Below are positions 7,685 to 16,101 of a stretch of 64,000 nucleotides of DNA, piece after piece. This DNA is from Hymenobacter ruricola. Lineage in GTDB: Bacteria > Bacteroidota > Bacteroidia > Cytophagales > Hymenobacteraceae. The stretch lies in contig NZ_JADQDM010000005.1 of the NCBI RefSeq assembly GCF_015694525.1, positions 124,001 to 188,000 on the forward strand. The letters are read 5' to 3'. The notes under the pieces were generated by a model that searched no databases, was not told the DNA's origin, and was given only the letters and a program-made list of their open reading frames with translations. Within the stretch, counting starts at the first letter, position 1. Each line of letters begins with the position of its first letter. The translations under genes were made by a program, and so were the position numbers.

Positions 7685-8605
7685 CTATTTCAGCTTAGCA
7701 ATTTCCTCGTCGACCGAAGCGGCCAGGGCGGGGTCGTTGCTCAGGCTTTTGGCAGCGAGGAAAGCTTGTTTGGCTTCGTCCTTGGCGCCGGTGCGGGCCA
7801 AAGTTACGCCGAGGTAAAACTGGCCGTTCACGTTTTTCGGATTGACTTTCACCAAATCCTTAAAACGCTGGACGGCTTTGTCGTACTGGTTGCTTTGCAC
7901 CGCCAGAATGCCCATGTTGTAGAGGGCTTTCTCATTGCGGGGGTCGGCTTCCAGCACTTCGCGCAGGTACGAAATGCCCTGCACGGGGTTCTCGGAGGCC
8001 ATGTAGGCCATGCCGAGGTTGGTTTTGGCGTCGAGGTTGCCGGGCTCTTTTTCCAGCACCTTGGCGTAGAGTTCCCGCGTCTTGCCGCCGAGCAGTTTCA
8101 CCCGCTCGTCGGTGGTGGCAAAGCTATAGGCCTGGTAGTAAGCATCGGCTGCCTGCTGCCAGTTGGCAGCCGTGGGCTTGGCCAGCGCCACTTGTTCCAG
8201 ATAATAGCCGGCACTGTCAAACCGCTCCACGCCGTTGTACCGGCGGGCCAGGGTGGTGGCCACCGCGGCTTTGGTAGCGGGCGTGGCGGCCGCGTATTCC
8301 TTCAGCAGGCGGTTGAGTTCCTGCCGCTGGGTGGCGGTGGCCGTGGTGTGCGGCGCGGCGGCGTTCGGGCCGTTGTTTCCCGTGGCCGTGGCCGGCACGG
8401 GCCCCGAGGATGCCTCCGTTTTGGAACCGTTAGTAGCGGGTCCGCCGCCGTCGCGGTTGGCCGTGGCGGCAGCGTCCTTGCTCAACTCCGAACGGCTTTC
8501 CTTGGGCTTCACGATGCCCTTCGGCAACACAAAAAGCCCTCCCACCAGCGCAAGCGCGGCGGCGAGGACGACCAATTGATGAGAAGCTGAACGGGTAGTA
8601 GCCAT
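7685..8605 (-). CDS. Membrane-anchored TPR protein
   Basis: The 306-residue protein has a single N-terminal membrane anchor (HQLVVLAAALALVGGLFVLP, about residues 9-28), then a low-complexity Ala/Thr/Asn linker to about residue 95. Tetratricopeptide repeats follow, for example GNLDAKTNLGMAYMASENP, NEKALYNMGILAVQSNQYD and NVNGQFYLGVTLARTGAKD (residues about 190-290). TPR arrays mediate protein-protein contacts. It is probably periplasm-facing. It precedes the bS22-like gene and follows the HU gene on the same strand. Partner unknown. Confidence 0.88.
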   Translation of the reverse strand: MATTRSASHQLVVLAAALALVGGLFVLPKGIVKPKESRSELSKDAAATANRDGGGPATNGSKTEASSGPVPATATGNNGPNAAAPHTTATATQRQELNRLLKEYAAATPATKAAVATTLARRYNGVERFDSAGYYLEQVALAKPTAANWQQAADAYYQAYSFATTDERVKLLGGKTRELYAKVLEKEPGNLDAKTNLGMAYMASENPVQGISYLREVLEADPRNEKALYNMGILAVQSNQYDKAVQRFKDLVKVNPKNVNGQFYLGVTLARTGAKDEAKQAFLAAKSLSNDPALAASVDEEIAKLK

Positions 8606-8677
8606 GGGCTGAAAAAAGCCGGCCGCCGGGCTTTCCCTTGCGGAAAAGACACCGGCGGCGCGGCCGGCAATTCTACA

Positions 8678-8748
8678 GTGGTTAGCAGTTAATGGCCAGT
8701 GGTTAAAATAATTATCACTAACCGTTGACCACTAACCGCTAACCGCTA
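8678..8748. repeat. Hairpin of the GGTTAG/TAACC type (family B)
   Basis: A 28-base left arm starting GTGGTTAGCAGTTAATGGCC and a right arm ending TAACCGCTAAC pair at most positions around an AT-rich loop. The same GCTAAC/GTTAGC vocabulary recurs at 11658-11744. It lies between the HU and TPR genes and may act as a transcript-end or mRNA-stability hairpin. Confidence 0.6.
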
Positions 8749-8754
8749 AGATAA

Positions 8755-9063
8755 CTAGGCTTTGGCCGCGGTGGCTTTTACCTTCTTGCTGTTTTTGATT
8801 TTGGCCACGAAGGTTTTCGACGGCTTGAAGCTCGGGATGTAGTGCTCCTCGATGATGAGCGACGTATTTTTCGAGATGTTGCGGGCCACTTTCCGGGCGC
8901 GCTTTTTGTTCACAAACGAGCCGAAGCCGCGCACATAGATGTTGTTGCCTTCCGTCATGGAATCTTTCACGACTTTGAAGAAAGCTTCAACAGTCATCAA
9001 TACATCTGCTTTCTCGATGCCGGTCTTGGTGGAGATTTCGGCGATTACCTCAGCTTTAGTCAC
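8755..9063 (-). CDS. HU/IHF-family DNA-binding protein
   Basis: The 102-residue histone-like protein has the HU fold. Its N-terminal helices are MTKAEVIAEISTKTGIEKAD and following. The beta-arm region contains VRGFGSFVNKKRARKVARN and then a stretch with the ARM-tip proline in HYIPSFKPSKTF. The Lys-rich tail (KNSKKVKATAAKA) extends beyond the usual 90-residue HU length, as often seen in Bacteroidota IHF-beta-like proteins. It bends and compacts DNA as a dimer. It has its own promoter at 9173-9203. Confidence 0.95.
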   Translation of the reverse strand: MTKAEVIAEISTKTGIEKADVLMTVEAFFKVVKDSMTEGNNIYVRGFGSFVNKKRARKVARNISKNTSLIIEEHYIPSFKPSKTFVAKIKNSKKVKATAAKA

Positions 9064-9172
9064 GTTGGTATGGTACTTAGGTGGTTGAAAAAATTACGTT
9101 TTTAGGCAAAAAAGTCCCGAATTCCAGCGTAAGCCTTTGCCTCGTAGGCGGTTCGCCCTCGAATTGGGGCCA

Positions 9173-9203
9173 CAAAGGTAACCCCATTTTTTTGTTTTAC
9201 CAA
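9173..9203 (-). promoter_or_regulatory. Promoter of the HU-like gene
   Basis: On the minus strand, TTG (9203-9201) and TACCTTTG (9180-9173) are 20 bp apart, matching the Bacteroidota TTTG-N19/20-TAnnTTTG promoter. The predicted leader to the ATG at 9063 is about 105 bases. Confidence 0.55.
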
Positions 9204-9252
9204 TCACCCCTCCTAAACAAAGGGTGGGCCCAAATTATTCTCTTTCAAAATT

Positions 9253-10335
9253 TTGACCAAAACTGTCCCCCGCCCTTCCTTTCTGGCCTCCGCCCTGCTG
9301 GCATGGTACCCGCGGCACCACCGCGACCTGCCCTGGCGCCACACCCGCGACCCGTACGCTATCTGGCTGTCGGAAGTGATTTTGCAGCAAACGCGTGTGG
9401 CTCAGGGCCTCCCCTACTACGAAACCTTCTTGGCGGCCTACCCTACGGTGCAGGAAATGGCCGCCGCACCCGAGGCCGAAGTGCTGCGCTACTGGCAGGG
9501 CCTGGGCTACTACTCCCGGGCCCGCAACATGCACCGCACGGCCCAACAAGTGGTGGCCGAGCACGGGGGCAAATTTCCAAACACCTATGCCGAACTGTTG
9601 AAACTGCGCGGCATTGGCCCCTACACGGCGGCGGCCATTGCCTCCTTTGCCTTTGATGAAGCCGTGGCCGTGCTCGATGGCAACGTGTACCGGGTGCTGG
9701 CCCGCATTTTCGGGCTGCATTCGGATATCGCGGCGCCGAGTTCGCGCAAGGAGTTTCAGGCCGTGGCCGACCAGCACATTCCCGCCACCGCGCCGGCCGA
9801 CTTCAACCAGGCCATTATGGAGTTTGGGGCCATTCAGTGCACGCCGGCCAAGCCGGACTGCCTGTTTTGCCCGTTGCAAAGCCAGTGCTGGGCTTTCAAC
9901 CACGGGCAAGTGGCGCTGTTGCCCGTCAAGAGCAAGGCCAAAGCCGCGCGGACGCGCTACTTCCATTATTTCGTGCTTCGCCACGGCGAACAGACTTATT
10001 TAAGAGAGCGTCGCGAGAAAGATATCTGGCAGGGCTTGTACGACTTCGCGCTGGCCGAAACTACTGTGCCCGAGCTGGCGCCGGCCGAGCTAGTGCGCCA
10101 CTTGGATGCGCTAGGCGCCGACCTCGACACCAGCCAGGCCGCCGAGCCTACCGCGGCTTACCGCCACGTGCTAAGCCACCAAAAGCTGGAGGCTAGGTTC
10201 CACCCCCTGGCGCTTACCAAGCCGCTGCCGGAAGCCACGTTGCGCGACCTAGGCCTGCGCGCCTATTCTGCCGCTGAAATTGAGGCGTTGCCTAAGCCCA
10301 AGCTGATTGCTAATTATTGCAGCCAGAACTTGTAA
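9253..10335 (+). CDS. mutY: A/G-specific adenine glycosylase
   Basis: Removes adenine mispaired with 8-oxoguanine. Catalytic Glu41 sits in SEVILQQTRV and Asp142 in VLDGNVYRVLAR, with the helix-hairpin-helix LRGIGPYTAAAIASF between them. The four iron-sulfur cysteines are 196, 203, 206 and 212. A C-terminal NUDIX-like domain (about 230-355) recognises 8-oxoG, giving a full-length 360 residues. The only fitting start is TTG at 9253, since conserved sequence begins about ten codons later and no in-frame ATG lies upstream. It is divergent from the HU gene and heads the mutY-ssb-gldD-recG run. Confidence 0.96.
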   Translation: MTKTVPRPSFLASALLAWYPRHHRDLPWRHTRDPYAIWLSEVILQQTRVAQGLPYYETFLAAYPTVQEMAAAPEAEVLRYWQGLGYYSRARNMHRTAQQVVAEHGGKFPNTYAELLKLRGIGPYTAAAIASFAFDEAVAVLDGNVYRVLARIFGLHSDIAAPSSRKEFQAVADQHIPATAPADFNQAIMEFGAIQCTPAKPDCLFCPLQSQCWAFNHGQVALLPVKSKAKAARTRYFHYFVLRHGEQTYLRERREKDIWQGLYDFALAETTVPELAPAELVRHLDALGADLDTSQAAEPTAAYRHVLSHQKLEARFHPLALTKPLPEATLRDLGLRAYSAAEIEALPKPKLIANYCSQNL

Positions 10336-10476
10336 GGGCACAATTGCTATTCCGGTTAGAAATTTGTGCCTTTATTTTTGGCAAAATATTAGGAGACTCG
10401 CATTTTAGTTCTTAACTTTAAGGCAAGAAAGGGCCGGGTGGCCCTTTCGATTCTGTATTTCCTAACGTGCAATAAT

Positions 10477-10911
10477 ATGGCCGGAGTGAACAAAGTGATT
10501 TTGGTAGGCAACCTGGGCAAAGACCCCGAGGTGCGGCATTTGGAAGGCGGCGTGAGCGTGGCTCACTTCACCCTCGCTACCAACGACTATTACAAAGACA
10601 AGCAAGGCAACCGCGTGGAGCGGACCGAGTGGCACAACATCTCGGCGTGGCGCGGCTTGGCCGACATGGCCGATAAATACCTCAAAAAGGGCCAGCAAGT
10701 CTACATCGAGGGCAAGCTGCGCACCCGCCAATACCAGGACAAGGACCAGCAGACGCGCTACATCACCGAAATCATCGCCGACGAGATTTCGATGCTGGGC
10801 GGCCGGCCTCAAGGTTCCGCCGGCGCGGCCGGAGAAGCCAGCGGCGCCGGTGCGGCCGAAGCCCAGCAAACCTTTCGCCAAGAGCCGGAGCTGGACCAGT
10901 TGCCTTTCTAG
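10477..10911 (+). CDS. ssb: Single-stranded DNA-binding protein
   Basis: The 144-residue protein has an N-terminal OB fold ([20 protein letters not shown] through about 112, including [20 protein letters not shown]), a flexible Gly/Ala-rich linker, and the acidic partner-binding tip ending LDQLPF. It coats ssDNA during replication and repair. The ATG at 10477 is chosen because the conserved family N-terminus begins there, although the frame is open 13 codons further upstream. It is followed by a strong terminator. The mutY-ssb-gld neighbourhood is typical of Bacteroidota. Confidence 0.97.
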   Translation: MAGVNKVILVGNLGKDPEVRHLEGGVSVAHFTLATNDYYKDKQGNRVERTEWHNISAWRGLADMADKYLKKGQQVYIEGKLRTRQYQDKDQQTRYITEIIADEISMLGGRPQGSAGAAGEASGAGAAEAQQTFRQEPELDQLPF

Positions 10912-10945
10912 GCCTTATTCTTCCAATTGGCTCGCAATTTTCAGG

Positions 10946-10976
10946 AAAAGCCCCGGCACTAGCCCGGGGCTTTTTT
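10946..10976 (+). terminator. Rho-independent terminator after ssb
   Basis: Stem GCCCCGGC/GCCCGGGGC followed by six T residues, 35 bp after the ssb stop. It separates ssb from gldD, which has its own promoter immediately downstream. Confidence 0.88.
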
Positions 10977-10978
10977 CG

Positions 10979-11010
10979 TTGCCTTCGGCACAAGCCAACG
11001 GTTACCTTTG
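10979..11010 (+). promoter_or_regulatory. Promoter of gldD
   Basis: TTG at 10979-10981 and TACCTTTG at 11003-11010 are 21 bp apart and lie just after the ssb terminator. Transcription near 11016 excludes the ATG at 11008 as the gldD start and favours the GTG at 11065 or 11068. Confidence 0.5.
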
Positions 11011-11064
11011 AGGCTTGGGACGCGGGCGCAGGCCGGGCGCCGCCATCTTATCAACCTACTCTAC

Positions 11065-11655
11065 GTGGTGTCGAACCTGAAAAAACTTCCGGGGCTGCTG
11101 GCGCTGGCGCTGCTGGCGGCCTGCTCGTCGGCGCCGGACTTCACGCCCAAGCCCAAGGGCTACAACCGCATCGATTTGCCGCCGCACCGCTACCAGGAGC
11201 TGCCGGCCGGGCACCCGTATTCGTTTGAGTACTCGAAGGAAGCCGTAATCAAGCGCGACTCTTCCTACATGGCGCAGCCGCACTGGCTAAACGTGTACTA
11301 CCCGCGGTTGCACGCCAACGTGCAGATTACCTACATGGACGTGCAGCGTGACCGCCGCCTCTATAACAAGATGATGGAGGACGCCCGCAAGCTCACCGGC
11401 AAGCACGAAATCAAGGCCACGGCCATTGATGAGCGCATTCTGAAGACGCCGAGCGGCATGCGCGCCTCGGTGTTTGAGCTGCAGGGCGAGGTGCCGAGCC
11501 AGTTCCAGTTTTACACCACCGACAGCACGCACCACTTTCTGCGGGGCGCCCTGTACTTCAAAACGGCCACGGCCAACGACTCGCTGGCGCCCGTGATTGA
11601 GTACGTGAAGACGGACATGGTGCGCATGCTTAACACGCTTAAGTATAAGAACTAA
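11065..11655 (+). CDS. gldD: Gliding motility lipoprotein GldD
   Basis: The roughly 196-residue lipoprotein has signal KKLPGLLALALLAACSS, so the lipidated Cys is near residue 20. The mature part contains the GldD core: PKGYNRIDLPPHRYQELPAG, HPYSFEYSKEAVI, and HWLNVYYPRLHANVQITYMD. The GTG at 11065 (or 11068) is chosen because it gives a normal lipoprotein signal and lies after the promoter. An upstream ATG at 11008 would add a non-conserved, charged extension. GldD is needed for gliding and T9SS secretion in Flavobacterium. The gldE gene that usually sits beside it is not here. Confidence 0.9.
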   Translation: MVSNLKKLPGLLALALLAACSSAPDFTPKPKGYNRIDLPPHRYQELPAGHPYSFEYSKEAVIKRDSSYMAQPHWLNVYYPRLHANVQITYMDVQRDRRLYNKMMEDARKLTGKHEIKATAIDERILKTPSGMRASVFELQGEVPSQFQFYTTDSTHHFLRGALYFKTATANDSLAPVIEYVKTDMVRMLNTLKYKN

Positions 11656-11657
11656 GC

Positions 11658-11744
11658 TGAGAGCTATTGGCTGTTAGCTTATGGCCTTTTCGTTCATCTA
11701 TAATTAGCAGGCTAACGGCTAATGGCTCGCAGCTAATAGCTAAC
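11658..11744. repeat. Hairpin of the GCTATTAGC/GTTAGC type (family B)
   Basis: Reiterated GAGCTATTGGCTGTTAGC and GCTAATGGCTCGCAGCTAAT motifs pair imperfectly across a central AT-rich segment (about 11690-11706). The sequence words resemble the hairpin at 8678-8748. It fills the gldD-recG gap and ends two bases before the recG start codon. Confidence 0.5.
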
Positions 11745-11746
11745 CA

Positions 11747-13846
11747 ATGAGTAACTTCTTCAACACCCGGCTGGAGTTTTTGCGCACGGTGGGCAGCACC
11801 CAGCGGGCGCAGCTGCTGGGCAAAGAGTTGGGCCTGTTCACCTACGGTGACCTGATTCAGCGCTACCCGTTTCGCTACCTCGACCGGACGCAGGTGTATA
11901 AGGTGGCCGACCTCAACGAAGACTTGCCCTACGTGCAGGTGAAGGGCATGCTGCGCGGCAAAGAGCTGGTGGGCGAAGGCCCCAAGCAACGCCTGACCGC
12001 CAAGGTGGGCGATGGCACCGGCGAGTTGGATTTGGTGTGGTTCAAGGGCATTAAATGGGTGCAGCAGGTTGCCAAAAACAACCAGGAATACATCGTTTTC
12101 GGCAAGCCTACCATGTTCAACGGCCGCCCGCAGATGGCGCACCCGGAACTGGAGGAGGTGAGCGAGAACAAACCGGGCCAGAGCTTTTTGCAGCCGGTGT
12201 ACAACACCTCGGAGAAGCTCAAAAATTATCATCGGGTTGACAGCAAGGCCATCATGCGCATGGTGGCGGAGTTGCTGAAGCTGGCGCAGTCGCACATCAC
12301 GGAGTCGTTGTCGCCGGCCCTGATTCAGCACTACGGGCTGATGCCCAAGGCGCAGGCGCTGCAGCAGATTCACTTCCCGCAGAGCCCGGAACTGCTGGCG
12401 GCGGCCAAGTTCCGGCTGAAGTTTGAGGAATTGTTCTACGTGCAACTGAAGTTGCTGCGGCAGCGCGACCAGCGCAAGGTGACGCTGGCCGGGCAGATTT
12501 TCAACCAGGTGCCGACGCTGGTGGACTTTTATAAAAACCACCTCACGTTTGATTTGACCGGGGCGCAAAAGCGCGTCATCCACGACATCTACAAAGATTT
12601 TTGCGCCGGGCAGCAGATGAACCGGCTGCTGCAGGGCGACGTGGGCTCGGGCAAAACCATCGTGGCCTTCATTGCCATGCTGATGGCGGCCGACAATGGG
12701 GCCCAAAGCTGCATGATGGCGCCCACCGAAATCCTGGCCGACCAGCACTACGTGGGCCTGAAAGTGTACGCCGACGCCCTGGGCATCAAGCTGGGCAAGC
12801 TGACGGGCAGCACGCCCACCCGCGAGCGCCGCGTGCTGCACGAGGAGCTGCGCAACGGCACCATGCACATGCTGGTGGGCACCCACGCCTTACTCGAAGA
12901 CGTGGTGCAGTTCCGCAACCTGGGTTTGACCATCATGGACGAGCAGCACCGCTTTGGGGTGGCGCAACGCTCCAAGCTGTGGCAGAAAAACCCGCACGTC
13001 ATCCCGCACGTGCTGGTGATGACGGCCACGCCCATCCCGCGCACGCTGGCCATGACGCTGTACGGCGACCTGGACGTGAGCGTGATTGACGAGCTGCCGG
13101 CCGGCCGCAAGCCCATTGTGACGGTGCACCGCTACGACGCCAACCGCTTGAAGGTGTTTGAGTTCATTCGGGACCAGGTGAAGCTGGGACGGCAGGTGTA
13201 CATCGTGTATCCGCTGATTGAGGAATCGGAAACGATGGACTACAAGGACCTGACCGACGGCTACGAGAGCGTTAGCCGGGCCTTTCCCGAGTTCCAAATC
13301 AGCATCGTACACGGGCGCATGAAGGCCGAGGAAAAGGACTTCGAAATGCAGCGCTTCATCAAGCGCGAAACCCAGATTATGGTGGCCACCACCGTGATTG
13401 AGGTAGGCGTAAACGTGCCCAATGCCTCGGTGATGGTGATTGAAAGTGCCGAGCGGTTCGGGCTGTCGCAGCTGCACCAGCTGCGCGGGCGCGTGGGCCG
13501 CGGTGCCGACCAGAGCTACTGCATCCTGATGACGGGCTTCAAGCTGAGCAAAGACGCCCGCACCCGCCTCGAAACGATGGTGCGCACCAACAACGGCTTC
13601 GAAATTGCCGACATCGACCTCAAGCTGCGCGGCCCCGGCGACCTCATGGGCACCCAGCAAAGCGGCGTGCTCGACCTGCTGATTGCCGACCTGGCCAAGG
13701 ACGGCCGTATTCTGAGCGAAAGCCGGGCGGCGGCGCAGGCCCTGCTCACGGAAGACCCCAACCTGATGCAGCCCGAAAACGCCAACATTCGGCGGCACAT
13801 CGAAAGCCTGCCGGCCACGGCCGTGAACTGGAGCCGAATCAGCTGA
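11747..13846 (+). CDS. recG: ATP-dependent DNA helicase RecG
   Basis: The 699-residue enzyme remodels stalled forks and Holliday junctions. An N-terminal wedge/OB domain covers about residues 55-160 (KVADLNEDLPYVQVKGMLRG). The superfamily 2 helicase motifs follow: Walker A GDVGSGKTIVAF near 297-308, the DEQH box in IMDEQHRFGVAQRS near 395, the ATPIPRTLAMT motif III, and the C-terminal helicase half with TTVIEVGVNVPNAS and QLRGRVGRG. Length is normal for RecG (about 690-700). It lies downstream of gldD behind a repeat hairpin. Confidence 0.97.
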   Translation: MSNFFNTRLEFLRTVGSTQRAQLLGKELGLFTYGDLIQRYPFRYLDRTQVYKVADLNEDLPYVQVKGMLRGKELVGEGPKQRLTAKVGDGTGELDLVWFKGIKWVQQVAKNNQEYIVFGKPTMFNGRPQMAHPELEEVSENKPGQSFLQPVYNTSEKLKNYHRVDSKAIMRMVAELLKLAQSHITESLSPALIQHYGLMPKAQALQQIHFPQSPELLAAAKFRLKFEELFYVQLKLLRQRDQRKVTLAGQIFNQVPTLVDFYKNHLTFDLTGAQKRVIHDIYKDFCAGQQMNRLLQGDVGSGKTIVAFIAMLMAADNGAQSCMMAPTEILADQHYVGLKVYADALGIKLGKLTGSTPTRERRVLHEELRNGTMHMLVGTHALLEDVVQFRNLGLTIMDEQHRFGVAQRSKLWQKNPHVIPHVLVMTATPIPRTLAMTLYGDLDVSVIDELPAGRKPIVTVHRYDANRLKVFEFIRDQVKLGRQVYIVYPLIEESETMDYKDLTDGYESVSRAFPEFQISIVHGRMKAEEKDFEMQRFIKRETQIMVATTVIEVGVNVPNASVMVIESAERFGLSQLHQLRGRVGRGADQSYCILMTGFKLSKDARTRLETMVRTNNGFEIADIDLKLRGPGDLMGTQQSGVLDLLIADLAKDGRILSESRAAAQALLTEDPNLMQPENANIRRHIESLPATAVNWSRIS

Positions 13847-13880
13847 AGAGGCGGCCGTGGGCGGCGGCCGGGGAACCGGG

Positions 13881-13913
13881 CAAAAAAAAAACGACCTTGT
13901 TACAAGTCGTTGA
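13881..13913 (-). terminator. Terminator of the small exported protein gene
   Basis: On the minus strand a stem built from ACGACTTGTAACAAGGTCGT is followed by at least nine T residues. It lies just after the stop of the 76-residue gene at 13923 and faces the recG end, so it serves that small gene. Confidence 0.75.
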
Positions 13914-13922
13914 AAAATATCG

Positions 13923-14153
13923 CTAAAACATTTCCGTTATGAAGCCGCTGCCGCTCTGCTGCGGTGGGTTTTGCTGTCGGGCCGGCTTCACGGGCTCGGA
14001 AGTGAGCACCTGATGCACCAGGACAACGGAAGAGGTATCGGGCCGGGTTTGAACGGCATTGGGTTGCGCTACAGTGGCCGGGAGGGTCGTTTTGGCAAAC
14101 TTACCCCCGATGATGAGGGCTGATAAAAGAGAGAACTTAAGCAGGGATTTCAT
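13923..14153 (-). CDS. Small exported hypothetical protein, 76 aa
   Basis: The product has an N-terminal hydrophobic signal (MKSLLKFSLLSALIIGGKFA) followed by a Pro/Gln/Thr-rich segment and the end SGSGFITEMF. I recognise no family. Although short it looks genuine, because a canonical promoter (14178-14208) and a U-tract terminator (13881-13913) frame it exactly. The ATG at 14153 is preferred over one nine codons upstream, since the predicted transcript starts near 14171. It is probably a periplasmic or secreted peptide. Function unknown. Confidence 0.65.
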   Translation of the reverse strand: MKSLLKFSLLSALIIGGKFAKTTLPATVAQPNAVQTRPDTSSVVLVHQVLTSEPVKPARQQNPPQQSGSGFITEMF

Positions 14154-14454
14154 AATAACTATATATAACAGCGGGGTCAAAGGTAACTCATAACCTGGAG
14201 TTTGTCAAGTCCGGGCTGAAGAGCTACGCCGTGAGCGGGGCTGAGGAAACCATGAGTGAGGCGGGCATTTTGCGTGAGCTTTTTGCCCCTACAAAGGAAA
14301 CGGGTTCCCTGTACGGAGGCGTTGCAAACAGGTTATGGTTGGGATAACTTTTTTTTACGAGTGCCTTGCCTTTGCGGGGAGAAGCCAGAAAAATGCCATT
14401 ACGAACGGTAGAATGGCTACTTTTGAAGGCCTATAGGGGCTCAAATTTCTTCTT
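14154..14454. other. Divergent intergenic region
   Basis: This 301-bp region separates the 76-residue gene (minus) from the 489-residue gene (plus). It holds the minus-strand promoter at 14178-14208 and, close to the plus-strand gene, a -7-like TACTTTTG at 14418-14425 without a convincing -33 partner. No other structure seen. Confidence 0.5.
14178..14208 (-). promoter_or_regulatory. Promoter of the 76-aa exported protein gene
   Basis: On the minus strand, TTG (14208-14206) and TACCTTTG (14185-14178) are 20 bp apart, the same spacing and -7 box as the HU promoter. The leader to ATG 14153 would be about 18 bases. Confidence 0.6.
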
Positions 14455-15924
14455 ATGATTCGAGTGCGTTTAAATTATATCCTGCGCCGGGCGTGGCTCC
14501 TGGGCGCGTTGGGCGGGGCCCTCTCCCAGCAGCAGGCCGCGGCCCAGAAAGTGAAGTCGGCTCCATTTAGCTACCTGCCCGAGCAGGGCGCCGACCGCTA
14601 CGACATGCGCGTGCCGCGCAAGACCCTGGCCCTGACCGACGGCTCGGGCTTCGTCATCCTGGCGCACCAAAGCGCCGGCGGCTACGCCGTGGAGCGCTAC
14701 GACGCCGACCTGAAAAAGCTTTGGAGCACCGCCATTCCCGTCACGCCCGACGAAACCCTGGAAGCCTTCGGGCGCGGCTCGAAGCAGGCGCTGGTGGTGC
14801 TGCACCACAAAGACGACGCCGGCCAAAACCTGGCCGTGGTGGGCGTGAACCTGCAAACCGGCCAGCGCAGCCCCGCCAAAGTGGTGATGAACGTGGCGCC
14901 GCGCGACCGCCGCCCGGGCGTGTCCATCTCGCCCGATGGCAGCCGGCTGCTGGCCTTCCGCTACCTCACCTACGGCCAGCAGGTGAAGAGCATCGCGGCC
15001 ACGCTCTTCGACCAGGAATTGCTGAAACTAGAGGAAAAGACCTACGATTTCCGCGAATTGGGCGACTTTTTTTCGCCCGCCGTGCACGTGGCCAATGACG
15101 GCACGCAGTACGTGACGCTGGTGAGCGACGGCATGAAAAAGCTGACCGTGCGCCGCTACCCGGCCGGCCCCACGGGCGAAGTGAAGGTGCTGGGCGTGCC
15201 CGTGGGCGGCGTGTTTGGCGGGCGCACCGTGACCGTGCGCGACACCAAATTCACGGTGCTGAGCGACGGCAGCCTGTACGCGGCCGCCCTTTGCGCCGAC
15301 TACGCCACCGGCGAGTATTACAGCCTGAAAGTGGTGAAATACGATTTCAGCGGCGGCGACATGAAGTTCTCGCCCGAATTTCGGTTTACGCCAGCCTACC
15401 TGGCCGAAGTGAGCAAGGCCAGCGGCCTCGACGTGAAGCGCCTGGAAGACGTGTACCTGGCCGACATGCTGCTGAACGCCGACAAGCAACTGGTAGTCAT
15501 CGCCGAAAAGCATTTTGAGGAAGGCGGCAGCGAGTCGCCGGTGCACGCGCGGGAGCTGCACCTGTTTGGATATAATGAGTTTGGCGCGCCCACCTGGCAC
15601 AGCCTCGTGGCCAAAGACCAGGTGGCCCCGGCCGTGGACGCCTACACGGGCATCGGTTTCCGGGCCGCCGTGTTCGGCAACACCTTGCAGCTGCTCACGT
15701 TGGAAAACCTCAACAAGAAATCGGACCTCTACCTGCGCCGCGTGAACACCCAAACCGGCGTGGTGGGCGCCCCCGAGCGCCTCAAGCTGAACGTGGCCGA
15801 CGACCAGCAGCTGGCCTACGTGAAGGATTTCACGACGTGGCTGAACGAGAAAACCATCGTCGGCGTGAGCCGGCCGAGCAAGAAATCGGCGGCGTTGCAG
15901 CTGGAGAAGATTGTGGCGAGATAA
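14455..15924 (+). CDS. Exported hypothetical protein, beta-propeller-like, 489 aa
   Basis: An N-terminal signal is likely (LRRAWLLGALGGALSQQQAAAQ, cut near residue 31). The body is a series of short repeated strand-rich blocks with motifs such as VSISPDGSRLLAFRY, VHVANDGTQYVTLVSDG and FTVLSDGSLYAAALC, spaced 50-70 residues apart. This resembles WD40/Kelch-like propeller blades, though I cannot name a family. There is no T9SS tail, so it is probably periplasmic. It stands alone, followed by an unremarkable 170-bp gap. Confidence 0.75.
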   Translation: MIRVRLNYILRRAWLLGALGGALSQQQAAAQKVKSAPFSYLPEQGADRYDMRVPRKTLALTDGSGFVILAHQSAGGYAVERYDADLKKLWSTAIPVTPDETLEAFGRGSKQALVVLHHKDDAGQNLAVVGVNLQTGQRSPAKVVMNVAPRDRRPGVSISPDGSRLLAFRYLTYGQQVKSIAATLFDQELLKLEEKTYDFRELGDFFSPAVHVANDGTQYVTLVSDGMKKLTVRRYPAGPTGEVKVLGVPVGGVFGGRTVTVRDTKFTVLSDGSLYAAALCADYATGEYYSLKVVKYDFSGGDMKFSPEFRFTPAYLAEVSKASGLDVKRLEDVYLADMLLNADKQLVVIAEKHFEEGGSESPVHARELHLFGYNEFGAPTWHSLVAKDQVAPAVDAYTGIGFRAAVFGNTLQLLTLENLNKKSDLYLRRVNTQTGVVGAPERLKLNVADDQQLAYVKDFTTWLNEKTIVGVSRPSKKSAALQLEKIVAR

Positions 15925-16101
15925 ACCCGCGGGAATAGCTTTTGAAGAATGTAAACATTCCGAAAATCGGATAATCAAGTTCCGACAACGTTCCCGACAT
16001 CGATTGCGGAAATAAAGCTGGCATAAAGAGGGGAAGACAGGCCTTTTATAAGAGACCTTGCCGGATGCATTCTTACCAGGAATGCCCTATCCCACCCCTT
16101 T

